Below are positions 23,234-27,932 of a DNA stretch of 27,932 nucleotides, one piece after another. How positions within the stretch are numbered: position 1 is the stretch's first letter; every line of letters starts with the position of its first letter. The translations under genes and the position numbers were made by a program. Origin of the DNA: CAYJIL01 sp964370235 (lineage in GTDB: Bacteria > Bacteroidota > Bacteroidia > Bacteroidales > Rikenellaceae); contig CAYJIL010000021.1 in NCBI GenBank assembly GCA_964370235.1, forward strand, positions 1 to 27,932, read 5' to 3'. A model generated the notes under the pieces. It was given only the letters and a program-made list of their open reading frames with translations. It searched no databases and had not been told where the DNA came from.

Positions 23234-24277
23234 ATGAGAAGATTATTAATGTTCACAGCACTGCTCTCTACTATGATGGTTTTGCTATCTGCATCTTCGC
23301 TTTATGGTCAAAATTATGTTGATGAGATATATGGTATTCCCAAAGCAAAAGCAAAACCAAAAGTAGAACAACAACCAACTCAAAAGGCAACCACTCAGTC
23401 ATATAGTAACCAATCGTCTGTCGATATTGACGAATACTATCCCGGAATGATAGAAGAGTCATTGACGGGTTCGATCTCGGATGATGACTACTATGCTCAG
23501 TCGGATGCTAATTACGAGAATCCATATAGTGGTGAAAGTGAAACAGAAAGTAGCGAATCTATCCAGATAAATGTTAACCATGTGTGGACACCATCGTGGT
23601 ATGCACCTACATGGGTTTCGATTGGCCCTTGGTACCCATCGTGGTATGGTAGCACTTGGTATGATCCGTATTGGGGGCCATCGTGGAGTGTGAGCTTTAG
23701 ATCGCCTTGGTATAACCCATGGTATACTCCTTGGTATGATCCATGGTACAGCCCTTGGTATGGCTATAACCCATATTATTATGGCCCACACTATGGTTAT
23801 CGTCCATATTATGGCTATCGCCCACACTATGGTCACCATGCTCACTACCGTCCAAAATATAATCGCCATAATAGCGTATACGGTGGTGGTCGCAACCCTC
23901 ACATGGCGGGTTCTCACCATTCATCGGGTTCGAATAAATATATAGCAGGCCCTAAATATACACGATCAACGACATCGGCTCAATCATCATCTAGCGGCTC
24001 TATTGCTAGGGATATAGACAGATATAACACACGAGGTCAAAACAGCTCGGTTACTTCGACTAGAGGTCAAAGCATGAGTTCGGGATCTAGTAACACGAGA
24101 GAGTACTCAAATCCTGTACGCTCGTCGAATAGTAACCGTAATAGCAATTTTGGCACAACCAGATCTAGCTCGCCATCTACTCGCAGTTATTCTGCACCTA
24201 CACGTAGCTACTCTTCGCCATCTTCGGCAGGAAGTATTCGTGGTGGTTCGACAAGTGGTGGTATTCGCCGAAGATAG
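23234..24277 (+). CDS. Exported Trp/Tyr-repeat low-complexity protein
   Basis: I do not recognise a named family. The 347-residue product has a signal peptide (residues 1-25, cleavage probably before QNYVDE). Four zones follow: an acidic Ser/Glu/Tyr segment (about 60-112); a Trp-Pro-Tyr zone (117-177) with five tandem PWYx units at 158-177; a His/Tyr/Gly zone (178-220) with YGYRP repeats; and a basic Ser/Arg/Gly tail (225-347) ending GGIRRR. No catalytic motif or membrane anchor is visible. It is probably a periplasmic or surface protein with structural or binding function; this is inference. A beta-barrel gene starts 26 bases downstream, so they are likely co-transcribed. The tandem DNA repeats suggest length variation between strains. 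Confidence 0.8.
   Translation: MRRLLMFTALLSTMMVLLSASSLYGQNYVDEIYGIPKAKAKPKVEQQPTQKATTQSYSNQSSVDIDEYYPGMIEESLTGSISDDDYYAQSDANYENPYSGESETESSESIQINVNHVWTPSWYAPTWVSIGPWYPSWYGSTWYDPYWGPSWSVSFRSPWYNPWYTPWYDPWYSPWYGYNPYYYGPHYGYRPYYGYRPHYGHHAHYRPKYNRHNSVYGGGRNPHMAGSHHSSGSNKYIAGPKYTRSTTSAQSSSSGSIARDIDRYNTRGQNSSVTSTRGQSMSSGSSNTREYSNPVRSSNSNRNSNFGTTRSSSPSTRSYSAPTRSYSSPSSAGSIRGGSTSGGIRRR
23705..23764 (+). repeat. Five 12-base tandem units encoding PWYx
   Basis: CC(T/A)TGGTA(T/C)nnn recurs five times in register (23705, 23717, 23729, 23741, 23753), encoding PWYN, PWYT, PWYD, PWYS and PWYG. The third base of the Pro codon alternates T and A, suggesting an older 24-base duplicated unit. Confidence 0.85.
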
Positions 24278-24303
24278 TAAGTGGTGTTGATAAAAATTAG
24301 AAT

Positions 24304-25710
24304 ATGAGAAATCTAAGAAGATATGCAATCTTGGCTGGTGCTTTGCTAGTAGCAGGTACGGCCTTTGGTCAGAGTACTTCTGATATTTTGAGAATGGGGC
24401 AAACTAATGGTGCTTTCTCTACGGCTCGTAGTGCAGGTATGGCAGGTGCATTTGGTTCGTTAGGTGCAGATGCTGCATCGATAACAATTAACCCNNNNNN
24501 NNNNNNNNNNNNNNNNNNNNNNNNNNNNNNNNNNNNNNNNNNNNNNNNNNNNNNNNNNNNNNNNNNNNNNNNNNNNNNNNNNNNNNNNNNNNNNTTTGCA
24601 GCGCAAATTTATGGGCTAAGTCCATCCAGTATATACGACGAGCGAACTCCTTTGAAGCCATACCAAAATAGCGACCCATACTATTGGGGTGGTATGCTAG
24701 CCTATGGTACGGGGCTTTTGTTTGATGGTATTGACGGGCAAGGGAACAGCAGTTACCAGTTGGGTTATGTAAACGAACATGGCAACCATGTTGGATCGCT
24801 AACTCCTGGTGATTTGGTTTCGCCTGCGCTTTACAAGGATATAAAAGGTTATTCATCGGAGTTTAATCTTGCGTTGGGTGCCGAGCTCTTTAGCAAGCTA
24901 TATCTAGGTATGAGTTTCTCGTTCCAAGACTATAGTTATAATGAGTATAGCTATTATAGCGAAAGAGCCGACAATCAAAACCGAGGCGACTTGGCAGAAT
25001 TGCTATATGAGCAAAACGTAGATTACTATGGTAGTGCATTTGCGTTTAAGTTTGGTGCTAATATGGAGATAACAAAGGGGTGGCGTGTTGCCGCAGCTTT
25101 GCACACTCCTTCGTACTATACAGTAGATTCGGAGTACATTGCAGCTATGCAAAACTATTACTTTGACGATGCAACGAACTACTATCAAGAGACACCCTAC
25201 TACCTTCAGAACATGAAGGTAAATACACCTATGCGTTTTATTGCTTCGACATCAAAGGTATTGGGTTCGAAGATGATTATTTCGTTAGATTACGAAAGAG
25301 TATGGTATAACAAAATGAAGGTTCGTGATATTGCCTACAACAAGCAAGGTGCTATTGATCTAACAAACGAAATTGCCGATACATATCGTGCAACAAACAA
25401 CTTTAGAGTTGGCCTTGAGCGTAGGTTTGCAAAGAACTTTAGTGCAAGAGCTGGTTATGCTTTCTACCAGTCTCCGTACCAAGATCAGACAGACTATGGC
25501 AGCTACCAAAATTTAACATTTGGTTTGGGCTATCGAGTAAAAGGTTTTTACTTAGATTTGGCTTATGTTAATACAAAATCTGACCAAATACCAACAAAAT
25601 ATTATAGTGATAATTATGTTGCTAACGATGGTTCGGCTTCGAGCCTTAGCACAATGTATAATGAGTCGCTAAACCACAATATATTATTAACACTAGGATT
25701 TAGATATTAG
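24304..25710 (+). CDS. FadL/OmpP1-type outer-membrane beta-barrel protein (contains assembly gap)
   Basis: A 468-codon frame interrupted by 100 N (residues about 64-97). The signal peptide is residues 1-22 (ending GTAFGQ). Next comes STARSAGMAGAFGSLGADAASITINP, the N-terminal block typical of the Bacteroidota OmpP1/FadL group often labelled hemin receptor. The rest alternates aromatic and polar residues as in transmembrane beta-strands and ends LLTLGFRY, a C-terminal aromatic suited to BAM assembly. FadL proteins carry hydrophobic compounds through the outer membrane; the substrate here is unknown and heme is not shown. The true length of the missing part is unknown, so the frame across it is not evidence of integrity. 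It follows the exported repeat protein by 26 bases and ends before a terminator. Confidence 0.85.
   Translation: MRNLRRYAILAGALLVAGTAFGQSTSDILRMGQTNGAFSTARSAGMAGAFGSLGADAASITINXXXXXXXXXXXXXXXXXXXXXXXXXXXXXXXXXXFAAQIYGLSPSSIYDERTPLKPYQNSDPYYWGGMLAYGTGLLFDGIDGQGNSSYQLGYVNEHGNHVGSLTPGDLVSPALYKDIKGYSSEFNLALGAELFSKLYLGMSFSFQDYSYNEYSYYSERADNQNRGDLAELLYEQNVDYYGSAFAFKFGANMEITKGWRVAAALHTPSYYTVDSEYIAAMQNYYFDDATNYYQETPYYLQNMKVNTPMRFIASTSKVLGSKMIISLDYERVWYNKMKVRDIAYNKQGAIDLTNEIADTYRATNNFRVGLERRFAKNFSARAGYAFYQSPYQDQTDYGSYQNLTFGLGYRVKGFYLDLAYVNTKSDQIPTKYYSDNYVANDGSASSLSTMYNESLNHNILLTLGFRY
24495..24594. other. Assembly gap of 100 N
   Basis: Exactly 100 N, the conventional placeholder length for a scaffold gap of unknown size. 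It lies within the beta-barrel gene, just after the conserved N-terminal block. The missing bases could be more or fewer than 100. Confidence 0.99.
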
Positions 25711-25728
25711 TTATAACTGATTGATAAT

Positions 25729-25787
25729 ATTCGAGAAACCTCAAAGTAGTGTAGCTTTAACTATTTTAGAGGTTTCTCGAAATTTTT
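25729..25787 (+). terminator. Intrinsic terminator after the beta-barrel gene
   Basis: TTCGAGAAACCTC (25730-25742) and GAGGTTTCTCGAA (25769-25781) form a perfect 13-bp stem, extended inward by a weaker AAAGTAG / CTATTTT helix. A run of six T follows. Confidence 0.88.
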
Positions 25788-25846
25788 TGGATTTATAGAC
25801 ACCTTTGATTAACCGATGCAGAATGCTTTATGCTTGGAATAGGCGG

Positions 25847-25862
25847 CCAAAGCGTGCTTTGG
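25847..25862. repeat. Palindrome upstream of clpP
   Basis: CCAAAGCGTGCTTTGG, 6-7 bp arms around a short centre, sits in a GC-rich block (about 25841-25872) unlike the AT-rich flanks, about 50 bases upstream of the clpP -7 box. It may be an operator or part of a dispersed repeat. Confidence 0.4.
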
Positions 25863-25910
25863 GAGTGTGTCGTAATGTCAAAATTATATAGCTAGATTTA
25901 AAAAATAGTG

Positions 25911-25918
25911 TATATTTG
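25911..25918 (+). promoter_or_regulatory. Promoter -7 element for clpP-clpX
   Basis: TATATTTG fits TAnnTTTG. The -33 position (ATAG) does not match. The start codon is only 17 bases downstream, so the leader would be about 10-12 bases. Confidence 0.5.
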
Positions 25919-25935
25919 TATAAAATAGTTACGTT

Positions 25936-26604
25936 ATGAGAAGAGATGAGTTTGAGAAATTCGCAATAAAAGGGCAGGGTATATCTGCTCAAACACTTAG
26001 CGATTATAGTCGTATTACGGCAGCATATATATCGCCAACAATTACCGAGGAACGCAGGCTGAATGTGGCACAAATGGATGTTTTTTCGAGATTGATGATG
26101 GATCGCATCATCTTTTTGGGATGCCCCATCGATGACGATGTTGCTAACATTGTTCAAGCGCAGCTTCTGTTTTTGGAATCGGTAGATCCCGATAAAGATA
26201 TTCAAATCTACCTTAACACGCCGGGTGGTTCGGTAAGTGCAGGTTTGGGTATATATGATACTATGCAGCTTATCTCTCCTCGTGTAGGTACTACGTGTAC
26301 GGGTATGGCAGCCTCGATGGGTGCTATTCTGCTAGCAGGTGGCGAGAAGGGTATGCGCTCGGCACTTCGCCACTCAAGGGTGATGATTCACCAGCCACTA
26401 GGTGGTGCACAAGGGCAAGCGTCTGACATTGAAATTACGGCTCGCCAAATCCTAAAACTAAAGGGAGAGTTGTATCAAATTCTTTCTGACCATACTGGCA
26501 AAACAGTTAAGAAAATAGAGAAGGATGCCGACAGAGACTACTGGATGGACTCATCGGAGGCACTAGAGTATGGTATAATAGATAATTTACTCATAAAAAG
26601 ATAA
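25936..26604 (+). CDS. clpP: ATP-dependent Clp protease proteolytic subunit
   Basis: A 222-residue serine peptidase that forms a tetradecameric chamber fed by ClpX. The catalytic triad is Ser127 (GMAASMGA), His152 (MIHQPLGG) and Asp201 (DADRDYW); the spacings of 25 and 49 residues equal those of E. coli ClpP. The oligomer-sensing region NTPGGSVSAGLGIYDTM is intact. The N-terminal region is longer than in E. coli, with TITEERRLNVAQMDVFSR leading into the core. It ends one base before the clpX start, so the pair is co-transcribed. Confidence 0.97.
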   Translation: MRRDEFEKFAIKGQGISAQTLSDYSRITAAYISPTITEERRLNVAQMDVFSRLMMDRIIFLGCPIDDDVANIVQAQLLFLESVDPDKDIQIYLNTPGGSVSAGLGIYDTMQLISPRVGTTCTGMAASMGAILLAGGEKGMRSALRHSRVMIHQPLGGAQGQASDIEITARQILKLKGELYQILSDHTGKTVKKIEKDADRDYWMDSSEALEYGIIDNLLIKR

Positions 26605-26605
26605 G

Positions 26606-27859
26606 ATGGCAAACAGAAACGATAGATCATCAAAAGAAGGAAGGTGTTCTTTTTGTGGTAGACCCGAGGAGCAGTGCCCGGGGTTATTTGCAGGTAACAA
26701 TGGTGCCTATATATGTATGGATTGTGTCGAGAATGGCCATCGCATAATTTCGGAGAATGCGCCTAAGGGAGCAGCAGAGCCTTTTGATATTGAGGCTAAC
26801 GAACTACTGCGTCCAACAGAGATAAAGCGTAGGCTCGACGAATATGTGATTGGGCAAGACGAGGCTAAGAGATTCCTTAGTGTGTCGGTGTACAACCACT
26901 ACAAACGACTTTTGCACAATAATGAAGAGTCCGATATAGAGATTGACAAGAGTAACATCATAATGGTGGGGCAGACAGGTACGGGTAAAACCCTACTTGC
27001 TCGCACAATTGCAAAGATGCTAAAAGTACCTTTTGCCATAGTTGATGCTACAACCCTAACCGAGGCAGGTTATGTGGGTGACGATGTAGAGAGTATCCTC
27101 TCTCGCTTGTTGCAGGTGTCGGATTACGACCCAATAAAAGCACAACGAGGTATTCTCTTTATTGACGAGATAGACAAGATTGCTCGCAAGAGTGACAATC
27201 CATCTATTACACGTGATGTTTCGGGTGAGGGTGTACAGCAGGCTTTGCTTAAAATCCTAGAGGGTTCGGTAGTGTCGGTTCCTCCACAAGGTGGTCGCAA
27301 GCACCCCGAGCAGCCGGGTATCCAAATCAACACCAAGGATATTCTATTTATTTGTGGTGGTGCATTTGATGGTATCGAAAAAAAGGTTGCCTCTCGCCTT
27401 AACCGCAGAGCGATTGGTTATTCAAGCACAGTAGATCGCAAAAAGGTAGATGATAACAACTTGTTAAAGTATGTAACACCAGCCGACCTAAAATCGTTTG
27501 GTCTTATTCCCGAAATAATTGGCCGTCTACCAGTTCTAACGCACCTTGAGCCGCTGAATCGTGAGGCTTTGCGCCAGATTCTAACCGAGCCTAAGAACTC
27601 AATCACAAAGCAATATACACGCTTGTTTGAGATGGATGGTGTTAAGCTAGAGTTTGAGGACGAAGTGCTAGATTACATTGTTGACAAAGCACTAGAGTTT
27701 AAGCTAGGTGCACGTGGTCTTCGCTCGATTTGTGAAATGATTATGATTGATGCAATGTTCAATATCGAGGAGACTATTGCAGGTGGCGTTCTTAACATCA
27801 ATCTAGAGTATGCAAAGAGTCGCCTATCGGGCAAATTAGAGATTCTAGGATCGATATAA
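26606..27859 (+). CDS. clpX: ATP-dependent Clp protease ATPase subunit ClpX
   Basis: A 417-residue AAA+ unfoldase. The N-terminal zinc-binding domain has Cys14, Cys17, Cys37 and Cys40. Walker A is GQTGTGKT (122-129), the pore loop GYVG is at 155-158, Walker B is ILFIDEID (183-190), the RKH loop is at 231-233 and the sensor-2 motif GARGLR at 368-373. The ClpP-docking loop reads IGY (270-272) instead of the E. coli IGF, keeping an aromatic residue. It starts one base after the clpP stop and is followed by a strong terminator. Confidence 0.98.
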   Translation: MANRNDRSSKEGRCSFCGRPEEQCPGLFAGNNGAYICMDCVENGHRIISENAPKGAAEPFDIEANELLRPTEIKRRLDEYVIGQDEAKRFLSVSVYNHYKRLLHNNEESDIEIDKSNIIMVGQTGTGKTLLARTIAKMLKVPFAIVDATTLTEAGYVGDDVESILSRLLQVSDYDPIKAQRGILFIDEIDKIARKSDNPSITRDVSGEGVQQALLKILEGSVVSVPPQGGRKHPEQPGIQINTKDILFICGGAFDGIEKKVASRLNRRAIGYSSTVDRKKVDDNNLLKYVTPADLKSFGLIPEIIGRLPVLTHLEPLNREALRQILTEPKNSITKQYTRLFEMDGVKLEFEDEVLDYIVDKALEFKLGARGLRSICEMIMIDAMFNIEETIAGGVLNINLEYAKSRLSGKLEILGSI

Positions 27860-27875
27860 TATATCGCAGTAAACT

Positions 27876-27918
27876 ATAAAAGAGGTTGTCTTGAAAGTTC
27901 AAGACAACCTCTTTTATT
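27876..27918 (+). terminator. Intrinsic terminator after clpX
   Basis: A near-20-bp perfect inverted repeat (27876-27894 with 27899-27918, core AGAGGTTGTCTTGA / TCAAGACAACCTCT) with a 4-base loop and T-rich 3' side. Its symmetry, with A-run on the left, suggests it could act in both directions. Confidence 0.9.
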
Positions 27919-27932
27919 ATGGTATTGTTTAT

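Noticed and set aside
23705..23764. Tandem repeats considered as CRISPR
   Set aside because: Units are 12 bases, directly adjacent and coding, without spacers or cas genes.
23459..23945. Several long open frames on both strands within the Trp/Tyr-repeat gene
   Set aside because: They arise because the tandem repeat lacks stops in other frames; only the plus frame from 23234 has a promoter, a signal peptide and a sensible end.
25828..26205. 125-codon minus-strand frame at the clpP start
   Set aside because: It overlaps the clpP coding region and its promoter and shows no protein features; a shadow of clpP.

Overview
The window is a chromosomal core-gene segment of a member of the Bacteroidota, most likely order Bacteroidales. 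Three things support this. The promoters carry the Bacteroidota -33 TTTG / -7 TAnnTTTG pair. Starts are preceded by A-rich stretches rather than Shine-Dalgarno sequences. The gene order rpsL-rpsG-fusA-rpsJ, then rplC to rplQ, with no tuf in the str cluster, fits the phylum. A closer placement is not possible by reading alone. The DNA is AT-rich, and leucine in highly expressed genes is written mainly as CTT and CTA.

Layout. (1) Positions 23-1526, minus strand: trigger factor (tig) and, upstream of it, tRNA-Leu(UAG) with its own promoter and terminator. (2) 1610-3910, plus strand: yicC, gmk, nadD and a small TPR-like protein, tightly packed. (3) 3978-7612: str operon rpsL-rpsG-fusA-rpsJ with a perfect promoter, a foldable 5' leader and a terminator after rpsJ. 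(4) 7775-22697: one very long unit of 29 genes (rplC to rplQ, including secY, map, infA, rpmJ and rpoA) from a second perfect promoter with its own foldable leader, ending in a strong terminator. (5) 23196-25787: an exported Trp/Tyr-repeat protein followed by a FadL/OmpP1-type outer-membrane beta-barrel that contains a 100-N assembly gap. (6) 25911-27918: clpP-clpX with a terminator.

The genes form the translation core (ribosomal proteins, EF-G, IF-1), RNA polymerase alpha, the SecY channel and N-terminal Met removal. Nascent-chain folding (trigger factor) and proteolysis (ClpXP) lie at the two ends. The block between tig and clpPX is notable because these three genes are adjacent in many bacteria.

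I found no mobile elements, CRISPR arrays or defence genes. The parts most worth a second look are the non-coding structures: the rpsL and rplC leaders, and the hairpins on both sides of rpsH. The low-complexity exported protein paired with the FadL-type barrel is the least explained coding locus.
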